Source: Syntrophaceae bacterium UBA2192 (GTDB lineage Bacteria > Desulfobacterota > Syntrophia > Syntrophales > UBA2192). Taken from it: DNA of 15,587 nt. Positions 1-5,803 of this stretch are shown in pieces (the first letter of the stretch is position 1; every line of letters starts with the position of its first letter). The stretch lies in contig DCVI01000158.1 of the NCBI GenBank assembly GCA_002327315.1, positions 1-15,587 of the forward strand. The letters run 5' to 3'. Under the pieces are notes generated by a model. It did no database searches. It was not told the DNA's origin and saw nothing but the letters and a program-made list of their open reading frames with translations. Position numbers and translations under genes: made by a program.

Positions 1-164
1 CCTCGATGCTCTTCCTGTACGTGGGGCACCTGCTCGACGAGATGCTTCAGACGCCCCCGACCTTCATGCTGGGGATGTTCTTCCTGGCACTGCTGCTCTG
101 CATCGGCAGGCTCTACAAGGACGCCTGGGACCGGATCGAACGCAGGCCCAAGGCCAGGGGATAA
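1..164 (+). CDS. C-terminal fragment of a small membrane protein, possibly AtpI/AtpZ-like
   Basis: The reading frame enters from the left edge (first full codon at 3) and stops at TAA 162-164, so only about 53 residues are visible. They form a hydrophobic helix-turn-helix: a segment ending GHLLDEMLQTPPTF, a second membrane segment (MLGMFFLALLLCIGRLY), then a basic/acidic tail (KDAWDRIERRPKARG). A short helix, a polar loop with a Leu-Asp pair, a second helix and a charged end containing 'LY' resembles the C-terminal half of AtpI/AtpZ proteins, which precede ATP synthase genes and help c-ring assembly. That match is from recall and is weak. No downstream atp gene follows, which argues against a standard atp operon. 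It could equally be an unrelated small inner-membrane protein. Confidence 0.5.
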   Translation, partial: SMLFLYVGHLLDEMLQTPPTFMLGMFFLALLLCIGRLYKDAWDRIERRPKARG

Positions 165-189
165 AGGATCGAGGCAAAAGAAATTTCCC

Positions 190-221
190 AGTTACCCAAT
201 TACTAATCAACCAATTACTGT
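190..221. repeat. Degenerate 8-bp phased repeat array 1
   Basis: Four octads in phase: AGTTACCC, AATTACTA, ATCAACCA, ATTACTGT. It starts 26 bp after the stop codon of the partial gene at the left edge and lies before the terminator at 246-281. It is AT-richer than the flanking coding DNA. It is one of several arrays of this kind in the window (see 2536-2617, 3453-3500, 13236-13263, 13715-13938). Confidence 0.5.
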
Positions 222-245
222 TCGAGTGAGAAAGGTCCTCCCATA

Positions 246-281
246 AAAAACCCGCCCGGATTCAATCTGTGGCGGGTTTTT
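246..281. terminator. Bidirectional intrinsic terminator
   Basis: Perfect 11-bp stem: AAAAACCCGCC (246-256) pairs with GGCGGGTTTTT (271-281), with a 14-nt loop. The A-run on the left and T-run on the right give a U-tract in both directions. It can therefore end the plus-strand gene at the left edge and the minus-strand LysM/RlpA-like gene that stops at 344. Confidence 0.9.
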
Positions 282-324
282 CTTTCCCTTGTTCCTGAAA
301 CCCGAAGCCTGATGCCGGAAGCCC

Positions 325-343
325 GGCGGCGCAATGCGCCGCC
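325..343. other. GC-rich perfect hairpin immediately after the RlpA-like gene
   Basis: GGCGGCGCA (325-333) and TGCGCCGCC (335-343) are perfect complements around one base, so a stem of 7-8 bp with a 3-nt loop can form. It abuts the TAA stop (344-346) of the minus-strand gene. There is no U-tract after it in the minus direction, so it is not a terminator by itself; a 3'-end stabilising hairpin ahead of the real terminator at 246-281 is an inference. Confidence 0.5.
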
Positions 344-1063
344 TTAAAGAATTTCCATGATCACTTTGCCCACTCCTTTCTCAACCATGTTGAGCTTTTT
401 CGCAATGCCATAGGACAGGTCCACGTCGCGCCCTTCGATGAAGGGCCCACGGTCCGTCACGACGGCCCGGACGATCTGGCTCGTAGCGGGGTTCGTCAAT
501 TCCACTTTTGTCCCGAGGGGAAGCGTCCGGTGGGCAATCGTGCTGGCATACATGTTATAAATCTTGCCGTTTGCCATGGGCCTGCCGTGATACTCTTTCC
601 CGTACCAGCTGGCAACCACTTCGGAGCGCTCACCGGCTTCGGGTGTCACCTTCTCTGCAACGTCCGGTATCCTGGCACGGATCTTCTGACCCGGGCGGAT
701 GCGGTCCGGGTTCGTGAGCTTGTTCGTTTTCGCGAGCTCCTCGACGGTGGTCCCGAAGGTATCCCGGGCCAGCCCCCAGAGAGTGTCTCCCCGCTTCACG
801 GTATATTCCGTCCATTGAGCTTTCGTTTTCGGGGCTTCTGCATCCTTTGCGGAGTCCCTGGCTGCCGATCGCTTTTCCTGGAGCACCGACTGAAAGGATC
901 CCGGCCCCTTGACCTCGGCTCCTTCCTTGATGATCCATTTTCCCGTCTTGCCAGAACGCCCGACGGCATTGGGGTTGACTTGCCGGAATTCGTCCCAGGT
1001 CATTCCCAGCGTCTTCGTGACCCGATCAATCGTGTCACCTCCTTGAATCTTGTAGGTGTCCAC
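344..1063 (-). CDS. LysM-LysM-RlpA-like (double-psi beta-barrel) peptidoglycan-associated protein
   Basis: 239 residues from a GTG start at 1061-1063, chosen because GGAGG sits 5 nt upstream. A LysM-like module occupies about residues 3-47 (YKIQGGDTIDRV), a second clear LysM about 86-132 (YTVKRGDTLWGLA, ending RPGQKIRARIP), and an RlpA double-psi beta-barrel about 148-239 (ASWYGKEYHGRPMANGK, HRTLPLGTKV, VVTDRGPF, GRDVDLS). RlpA proteins bind or cleave glycan strands of peptidoglycan. The Asp of DRGPF (D204), one of two proposed catalytic residues of Pseudomonas RlpA, is present. The motif usually written (T/A)(S/N)GE has Lys (K167) where Glu is expected, so lytic activity is doubtful. There is no signal peptide, and an in-frame TAA at 1088-1090 excludes an upstream extension that could supply one. 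Export route and activity are therefore open; family assignment is firm. Confidence 0.88.
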   Translation of the reverse strand: MDTYKIQGGDTIDRVTKTLGMTWDEFRQVNPNAVGRSGKTGKWIIKEGAEVKGPGSFQSVLQEKRSAARDSAKDAEAPKTKAQWTEYTVKRGDTLWGLARDTFGTTVEELAKTNKLTNPDRIRPGQKIRARIPDVAEKVTPEAGERSEVVASWYGKEYHGRPMANGKIYNMYASTIAHRTLPLGTKVELTNPATSQIVRAVVTDRGPFIEGRDVDLSYGIAKKLNMVEKGVGKVIMEIL

Positions 1064-1198
1064 GCAGTCCTCCGTAGTGGTTTTATCTTATCGCCGATTG
1101 GCATTCAGATTGTTTTTCATTCGTCAGCAGGATTCGTGCCATCGGCGAAGACCTCCGGGCGAACTCTGGCTCGTCATACCGGGGATCGCACATGGAAC

Positions 1199-1226
1199 TT
1201 GACGGCCTATGCCAGAACTGTACAAT
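1199..1226 (+). promoter_or_regulatory. Sigma70-type promoter for the FmdB-like gene
   Basis: TTGACG (1199-1204) and TACAAT (1221-1226) are each one base from consensus, with a 16-bp spacer. A start site near 1233 would give a leader of about 23 nt carrying the AAGGGGG ribosome-binding site (1241-1247). Confidence 0.75.
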
Positions 1227-1255
1227 ACTTGAACTATAGAAAGGGGGAATGAGCG

Positions 1256-1420
1256 GTGCCGACTTATGAATTCCGTTGTGAGGACTGCGGGCGAGCGTTC
1301 ACGATTGTCATGAGCATGGCGGAACGCGACAAGGGTAAAATCAGATGCCCCGCCTGCAAAAAAAAGAATGTGAAACAGCAGATGACCACGTTCCAGACCA
1401 AGACGAGCAAGAAGAGCTAG
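1256..1420 (+). CDS. FmdB-family zinc-ribbon protein
   Basis: A 54-residue protein read from GTG 1256-1258 to TAG 1418-1420. It begins MPTYEFRCEDCG, the hallmark of the FmdB/regulatory zinc-ribbon family. CxxC pairs at residues 8/11 and 31/34 form one zinc ribbon, followed by a Lys/Thr/Gln-rich tail. Family members are small putative regulatory or metal-handling proteins; the name comes from a gene linked to formamidase/amide regulation in Methylophilus, but the biochemical role is unknown. GTG is chosen because the ATG at 1249 leads to a stop after six codons, whereas GTG has AAGGGGG 8 nt upstream and gives the family N-terminus. It has its own strong promoter (1199-1226) and is divergent from the LysM/RlpA-like gene. 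Confidence 0.88.
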   Translation: MPTYEFRCEDCGRAFTIVMSMAERDKGKIRCPACKKKNVKQQMTTFQTKTSKKS

Positions 1421-1424
1421 CTGG

Positions 1425-1452
1425 CTGGCTGCCCCCGGAGAGAGGCAGCCGG
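1425..1452. terminator. Hairpin between convergent fmdB-like and Nudix genes
   Basis: GGCTGCC (1427-1433) pairs with GGCAGCC (1444-1450) and the stem can be extended by two pairs including a G-U wobble. The hairpin lies 5 bp after the FmdB stop and 9 bp before the end of the convergent Nudix gene. No clear U-tract follows on either strand, so it is a weak or Rho-assisted terminator at best. Confidence 0.35.
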
Positions 1453-1460
1453 TCCCTGCC

Positions 1461-2018
1461 CTACGGCGTCATCTTGTTTTCACGGAGATAATCCGCAGCA
1501 AGGAGAAGGGCCAGGGCCGTCTTGCTGTCAACGATCCTGCCATCCCGGATCATGCGCAATGCATCGGGTAGCCGGCATGTCATGGTCTCGATGAACTCGT
1601 CTTCATCAGGCGGAAGCGGCGCCCGGATGAGCTCGAAGGCCAGATAAAAATGCATGAACTCGTCCGCATACCCGGGAACGAGATACCCGCCGAACAGCTT
1701 CACAAGCCTGCCTGCCTTAAAGCCCGCTTCTTCGGCAAGCTCCCTCTGTACGCATTCCTCCGGGGATTCATCCCCCTTGTCCATGGTCCCCGCAGGAATC
1801 TCGATCAGCGATGCCCCTACCGCATGGCGGTGCTGACGGATGAGCACGATCTGCCCGTCGCCGATGTACGGGACAACGCCGATGGTGGGCCGGTGCTCGA
1901 CCCGTCTTCTCCGGACGACCCTGCCGTTCGGCAGTTTCACATCGTCCTCAAACAGGTTGAAAACAGGGCCTTTGTATACCAGCTTCGATTTTCCGCTGTC
2001 GGCTTTTCTGTCGCTCAT
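1461..2018 (-). CDS. Nudix hydrolase, ADP-ribose pyrophosphatase-like
   Basis: 185 residues from ATG 2016-2018. A GTG 15 nt further upstream is in frame, but its AGGAA lies only 1 nt away, while GAGG is 9 nt before the ATG. The Nudix box runs from G77 to F100 (IPAGTMDKGDESPEECVQRE, then LAEEAGF), with the metal-binding RELAEE core intact. The spacing Gly to first Glu is six residues rather than the canonical five, a variant I recall in ADP-ribose pyrophosphatases. A Pro 15 residues after the box (P115) fits the ADPRase subgroup signature, as does the N-terminal pattern (V-Y-K-G-P-V-F-N). The expected reaction is hydrolysis of ADP-ribose or a related nucleoside diphosphate sugar to AMP plus sugar phosphate in the cytosol. 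It lies 11 bp after the UspA-family gene, so the two are probably co-transcribed. Exact substrate is not determinable. Confidence 0.88.
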   Translation of the reverse strand: MSDRKADSGKSKLVYKGPVFNLFEDDVKLPNGRVVRRRRVEHRPTIGVVPYIGDGQIVLIRQHRHAVGASLIEIPAGTMDKGDESPEECVQRELAEEAGFKAGRLVKLFGGYLVPGYADEFMHFYLAFELIRAPLPPDEDEFIETMTCRLPDALRMIRDGRIVDSKTALALLLAADYLRENKMTP

Positions 2019-2029
2019 CACCCGCTGCC

Positions 2030-2476
2030 TCACTTCCTGACGACGAGGATCGGAACCCGTGACTCCCCGTGGAGCACGGCGAAGGTGACGCTTCCCATCA
2101 CCGAGCCGATGCCGCTCTTTCCGTGGGATCCCATGACCAGCAGGTCGGCCTTAGACCGGCGGGCTTCCTTCAGGATCTCCTCGGCCGGATGCCCCGTCCT
2201 GATGACGATCTCGGGCTCGATTCCGCTCTGCTCACAAAGTCTGGACGCGTCGGCAAGGTATGCCCCTGCAACCTGCATCAGGTAGTCCTCGACGGACTCG
2301 GAAATCCGGGTCGGCGAGTCTGAGGCACGCATCGTGCGACCCACATAAAGGCGGTTGTCGATCACACCGACGAGGGCGAGCTTCGCCCCCATCTTCTTCG
2401 CCATTTCGATGGCAACCTTGAGCGCCCGAACAGACGTTTTTGAGCCATCCGTAGCCATCAGAATCCTCTTGATCAT
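2030..2476 (-). CDS. Universal stress protein (UspA family)
   Basis: 148 residues. The start is ATG 2474-2476 (MIKRILMATDGS), because GGGAGG lies 7 nt upstream; an in-frame ATG 33 nt earlier has no such site. The Usp Rossmann-like fold is recognisable by the first strand with the nucleotide-contacting D10, the central VIRTGHPAEEIL (92-102), and the ATP-loop region DLLVMGSHGKSGIGSVMGSV (111-130). The loop between GSHG and GSV is one residue shorter (8) than the usual 9 of ATP-binding members, so ATP binding should be regarded as probable rather than certain. The protein is cytosolic and likely has a stress or starvation role. The Nudix gene follows at 11 bp, suggesting a small stress/nucleotide-housecleaning operon. 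Confidence 0.92.
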   Translation of the reverse strand: MIKRILMATDGSKTSVRALKVAIEMAKKMGAKLALVGVIDNRLYVGRTMRASDSPTRISESVEDYLMQVAGAYLADASRLCEQSGIEPEIVIRTGHPAEEILKEARRSKADLLVMGSHGKSGIGSVMGSVTFAVLHGESRVPILVVRK

Positions 2477-2535
2477 CTGTTTGCCTCCCTGTCTTTTGTT
2501 AACATTCACGAATAGCTTGTAAATTTTTCAACGCA

Positions 2536-2617
2536 AGGCTAAAGGCTTCAGGCCACAGGCGACAGAAGCAGACATAGTCAAGGGATAAGCCTGTAGCCTG
2601 TCACCTGTTTCCTGTCA
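2536..2617 (-). repeat. Degenerate 7-bp phased repeats forming a 12-bp hairpin at the HD gene 3' end
   Basis: In the sense of the HD gene, heptads GACAGGA, AACAGGT, GACAGGC, TACAGGC run from inside the last codons through the TGA stop (2601-2603). After about 20 bp a second set follows: GTCGCCT, GTGGCCT, GAAGCCT, TTAGCCT. The two sets are roughly inverted: 2589-2600 pairs with 2549-2560 over 12 positions with a single G-U wobble and a 28-nt loop. The structure could act as a 3'-end hairpin for the HD transcript; there is no clean U-tract. Confidence 0.6.
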
Positions 2618-3347
2618 ATTCCGTGTATAAGCGCCTGCCGATCTCCATCCCGCGGTCGATGAAATCAGGACCATACTGTCGCCCGGTTGAACTGCGGAAG
2701 GTCTCCCGGATCCTCTCGACCCCCTCCAGCCCCTTGAGAAACCGGCTGAGGACCTTCGAGAGGGGAACATCTCGCCTCGACACCATATCCCAGAGCATTT
2801 CTGAGAAGTTGTCGGGCCCCCATCGGAATTTGTCGGCGTCGTAGAGCGCGTCGGAGAGCAGCTGCCATGCAGGGTCATCCAGAGGTGGCACCGGCCGGAA
2901 GGCCTCGTGGTTCGCGATGGCGCCGGCTATCGCGTAGCGCTCGGCCTCGCTGAAATCGAAATCACGAAGAATCCGCTCAGCTTCTTCAGCCCCCTTCCTG
3001 GCGTGATCCTTCTCCTCCCGTTTGATGTCGTGAAGGACGCCGGCCACATGGGCCAGGGCAACGAGCCGATGGGCCCGATCCCCCGGGTTTTCTTTTTGAC
3101 GCTCGACGAGAATGATCGCTCCGGCATCGACGGCCACCTTCGTGACATGGCTGAGCCCGTGACCGAGCCGGTCCGGGTCGGCCCCGAGGACGGTGATGGC
3201 CTTCGTCACGAGAGGGTGTTCTCTGAAGAGACGGCTGGAGGTTTCTACCGCTTTTTTCTGCTCGCCGTAAAAGGAGGGCTCCCCCACTTCTCCGGTGATC
3301 CGCCGGGCAATCTCCTGCGCATGCCGATATTCCTGTCTCACGCTCAT
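2601..3347 (-). CDS. HD-domain phosphohydrolase-like protein
   Basis: 248 residues from ATG 3345-3347. HD superfamily metal ligands can be assigned: H67 (in GHGLSHVTKV), the H106-D107 doublet (VAGVLHDIKREEKDHARKGA), H147 (AIANHEAF) and D172 (LYDADKFRWG). This spacing matches HD hydrolases that act on phosphate esters or nucleotides, using a divalent metal in the cytosol. The substrate is unknown; the protein does not show a RelA/SpoT synthetase, GYP or response-regulator domain. The ribosome-binding site is weak, with no good purine run before ATG. The gene is separated from the Usp/Nudix pair by repeats and from the upstream VWA gene by an octad array, so it is probably its own transcript. 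The last four codons and the stop lie in the heptad repeat described at 2536-2617. Confidence 0.85.
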   Translation of the reverse strand: MSVRQEYRHAQEIARRITGEVGEPSFYGEQKKAVETSSRLFREHPLVTKAITVLGADPDRLGHGLSHVTKVAVDAGAIILVERQKENPGDRAHRLVALAHVAGVLHDIKREEKDHARKGAEEAERILRDFDFSEAERYAIAGAIANHEAFRPVPPLDDPAWQLLSDALYDADKFRWGPDNFSEMLWDMVSRRDVPLSKVLSRFLKGLEGVERIRETFRSSTGRQYGPDFIDRGMEIGRRLYTELTGNR

Positions 3348-3452
3348 AGACGATATTTAATGGGCCTTTTGATTTTTTATATTACCACAACCGGTCGGTT
3401 TCAGGACAGGCATTTCGGGGGAGCATAGACGTTCGGGTTACGTTGTGAATCC

Positions 3453-3500
3453 CAACTTCTCAACGTATGAACTTATCAACTTGTCAACTTCTTCACTTCT
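3453..3500 (-). repeat. Degenerate 8-bp phased repeat array downstream of the VWA gene
   Basis: Six octads in strict phase on the plus strand: CAACTTCT, CAACGTAT, GAACTTAT, CAACTTGT, CAACTTCT, TCACTTCT. In the sense of the VWA gene the consensus is AAGTTGAC-like and the array begins 12 bp after the TGA stop. No open reading frame or terminator stem is visible inside it. Confidence 0.7.
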
Positions 3501-3512
3501 TTTCCAGGAGTG

Positions 3513-4859
3513 TCAGGGAATACGCATGAGAACACGGACGAGCCTCTCCAGGTGACGCAGGGTACTGCACTCCATGACCACATCGCAGAGACGCACATAA
3601 CGCTTCATCTCCGAGTCGCCAGTACCCCACATGGGAGGCGTTTCGGGGTTCAGCCAGATGAGGCGGCGGCAGCGCTCGGCGATTTTCTTCAGCAGCTCAT
3701 CGGCCGGGTCGCCATAGTTGCTGCGGGCATCGCCCAGGATGATGACCGTCGTTTTGCCCGTGACCGCATCCAGGTGCCGGTTCGTGAAATCCCAGAAGGC
3801 GCTCCCGTAGTCGGTCCTTCCCATGTGAATGTCGAGCCCTTCGCCGGTCCGCAGCCGCTCCACGGCCTCCGCGATGGGGCAGGTATCGAAGATGTGGCTG
3901 ACCTCGAGAAGGCTCGAGCAGAAAACGAAGGAGCGGACCCGGGCGACCACCTCGTTGAGACCGTAGAGCATGAGCAGACAGAACCGTACCGCCGTCGACA
4001 TGGAGCGGCTCACATCGCAGAGGATCACCACGTCCGGGCGGTTCATCCGCTTTTTCTTCCATCGCGTCTCGAAGAGCAGGCCCCCGTGATGCATGTTTGC
4101 CCGGAGAGTCTGTTTGAAATCCAGGGCGCCCCGTTTCGCCCTGCGCCTCCTGCGGGAGTAGCGCTCGTTCATCCGTTTTACGAGCTTGCGGATGAGAAAG
4201 TGCATGCGATCGTAGTGCCGCTCCTCCAGTTCCGTGAGCCTGACGTCCCAGAGATATCGCTCGATGATCCGTTCGGTGCTCTCCCGGGCAAAGATGCCGT
4301 ACTGTTCCTCGACAAAGCGCCGCACCATGTCGATGAGCGCATCCCTGCCCTGCTCCAGCTGCCGCGCCGCCGCGGCGCCGGCTCCGCCTTGCCGGTAAAG
4401 ATCGGCCACGAAACGGTCCAGCTGATCCAGTTGCAGTGTTTGGAGGATCCTCGATGTGAAGATCCCGCGCTGGGTGAAATAACGGATGGACTGAAGATCC
4501 ACGGACCGGGCTGCGTCCCGGACGGCGAGTGCAATTCCGCCCAGGTCGCCCTCCCTGATCATCCCCCCGATGCCCGGAATGGGCATGTCTCCCGGTTGCT
4601 GCTGCTCGTTGGTTTCCTGTCCGGCTGCAAAGTCTGTCGCCAGGGTCTGGAAGGTAAAGAACCTCTCGAAACAGTCGTCGAAGATCTCCTTCTCGGCAGC
4701 GGACTTCGCGAGAGTGGCCGCAAGGCTGCTCTTGACGATCTGGCGGTCTCCGTACCCGGAGATCGCCAGGGCTTGCGCGGCGTCGATGCTCTCCGAGACC
4801 GACACGGGGACTCCCGCGCCGCGCAGGGACACGATGAAATCGTTCAACACACGGTCCAT
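3513..4859 (-). CDS. VWA-domain protein, CoxE-like
   Basis: 448 residues. The C-terminal half is a von Willebrand factor A fold with a complete MIDAS metal site: D282-x-S284-x-S286 (DVSRSMS), T349 (MGRTDYGSAF) and D377 (IILGDARSN). The N-terminal half (about 1-250) is alpha-helical with a basic Arg/Lys patch (235-243), as in CoxE-family proteins. In characterised systems, CoxE-type proteins partner a MoxR-family AAA+ ATPase (CoxD) to mature or insert metal centres, for example in CO dehydrogenase, or to remodel target complexes. The MoxR-like gene lies directly upstream here, with its TGA overlapping this ATG by one base (TGATG), so coupled translation and a physical partnership are likely. 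The client protein is not evident. Cytosolic; no signal peptide or membrane segment. Confidence 0.9.
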   Translation of the reverse strand: MDRVLNDFIVSLRGAGVPVSVSESIDAAQALAISGYGDRQIVKSSLAATLAKSAAEKEIFDDCFERFFTFQTLATDFAAGQETNEQQQPGDMPIPGIGGMIREGDLGGIALAVRDAARSVDLQSIRYFTQRGIFTSRILQTLQLDQLDRFVADLYRQGGAGAAAARQLEQGRDALIDMVRRFVEEQYGIFARESTERIIERYLWDVRLTELEERHYDRMHFLIRKLVKRMNERYSRRRRRAKRGALDFKQTLRANMHHGGLLFETRWKKKRMNRPDVVILCDVSRSMSTAVRFCLLMLYGLNEVVARVRSFVFCSSLLEVSHIFDTCPIAEAVERLRTGEGLDIHMGRTDYGSAFWDFTNRHLDAVTGKTTVIILGDARSNYGDPADELLKKIAERCRRLIWLNPETPPMWGTGDSEMKRYVRLCDVVMECSTLRHLERLVRVLMRIP

Positions 4860-5803
4860 CAGGCCGTTTCCTTCAGGGCCTTGTCGACGAGCAGAAAGAG
4901 CTTTTCATCGACGGCCCGGATGTCCTCCTCGAACTTGAGGAAGGTATTGAGAGTCTTGCGGGTCAGGTCCCGGTCGAGGCCCTCGGCGTGCAGCAGGATC
5001 AGGGCCCGGGCCCAGTCGATGGTCTCACTGATGGAGGGCGCTTTCTTGAGCTCGAGCTTTCTCACCTCGTGGATGAACGTCACCAATTGCCTCTCCAGGA
5101 GATCGGGGATCTCGGGCACGTGGAGGCGGACGATCTCCCGCTCGAGTTCGGGAGCGGGGAACGGGATGAAGAGGTGCAGGCAGCGCCTCTTCAGCGCCTC
5201 GCTGAGTTCGCGGGTGCTGTTGCTGGTGAGAAATACGTAGGGCTTCGTCCGCGCCGTCACCGTGCCGATCTCGGGGATCGACACCTGGAAATCGGATAGG
5301 ATCTCCAGCAGAAAGGCTTCGAACTCCTCGTCTGCCTTGTCCACTTCGTCGATGAGGAGCACGGCGCCCCGTTCCTCCTGAAGCGCCTTGAGAAGCGGCC
5401 TCGGCTCGAGAAACTGGGGAGAGAAGAAGATGTCCTCGTATCGGTGCAGCGTCCGGATCGACTCGCCCAGGTCGCTCTCCTTATCGATGACCTGATCGAG
5501 CTTGTCCCGCAGCAGCTGGGAGTAGAGAAGCTGTTTTCCGTACTTCCACTCGTAGAGCGCCTTCGACTCGTCGAGCCCCTCGTAGCACTGCAGCCGGATG
5601 AGCGGCACGTCCATGAACTGGGCCGCCTTTTTCGCCAGCTCCGTCTTCCCCACTCCGGCAGGCCCCTCGACGAGGACCGGCTTCTCCAGGTGAAAGGCCA
5701 GGTAGACCGTCGTCGCGATATCCGTGCTGCAGATGTAGCCCGTGCTCTTGAAGCCCTCGTTCACCTGGTCGACCGTTTCGAATTTCCCGGTTTGATCCCT
5801 CAT
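4859..5803 (-). CDS. MoxR/CoxD-like AAA+ ATPase
   Basis: 314 residues from ATG 5801-5803, with GGAG 5 nt upstream. The Walker A motif is GPAGVGKT (47-54), Walker B is VLLIDE (148-153), the sensor-1 Asn is N195 in FLTSNSTREL, and Arg-finger candidates are R206/R207 (LKRRC). The C-terminal lid (about 220-314) is helical. This matches MoxR-family AAA+ ATPases, which act as chaperones for the assembly of metalloenzymes or multi-protein complexes together with a VWA protein. The 4-bp overlap (ATGA) with the acyl-CoA dehydrogenase gene upstream and the 1-bp overlap with the VWA gene downstream indicate a single translationally coupled operon. The same frame stays open further upstream, but that stretch is the dehydrogenase gene read in another frame. 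Confidence 0.93.
   Translation of the reverse strand: MRDQTGKFETVDQVNEGFKSTGYICSTDIATTVYLAFHLEKPVLVEGPAGVGKTELAKKAAQFMDVPLIRLQCYEGLDESKALYEWKYGKQLLYSQLLRDKLDQVIDKESDLGESIRTLHRYEDIFFSPQFLEPRPLLKALQEERGAVLLIDEVDKADEEFEAFLLEILSDFQVSIPEIGTVTARTKPYVFLTSNSTRELSEALKRRCLHLFIPFPAPELEREIVRLHVPEIPDLLERQLVTFIHEVRKLELKKAPSISETIDWARALILLHAEGLDRDLTRKTLNTFLKFEEDIRAVDEKLFLLVDKALKETA

Noticed and set aside
3510..5240. Long plus-strand open frame opposite the VWA and MoxR genes
   Set aside because: It is antisense to two clearly conserved genes, has no recognisable domain, and GC-rich codon bias routinely keeps such frames open.
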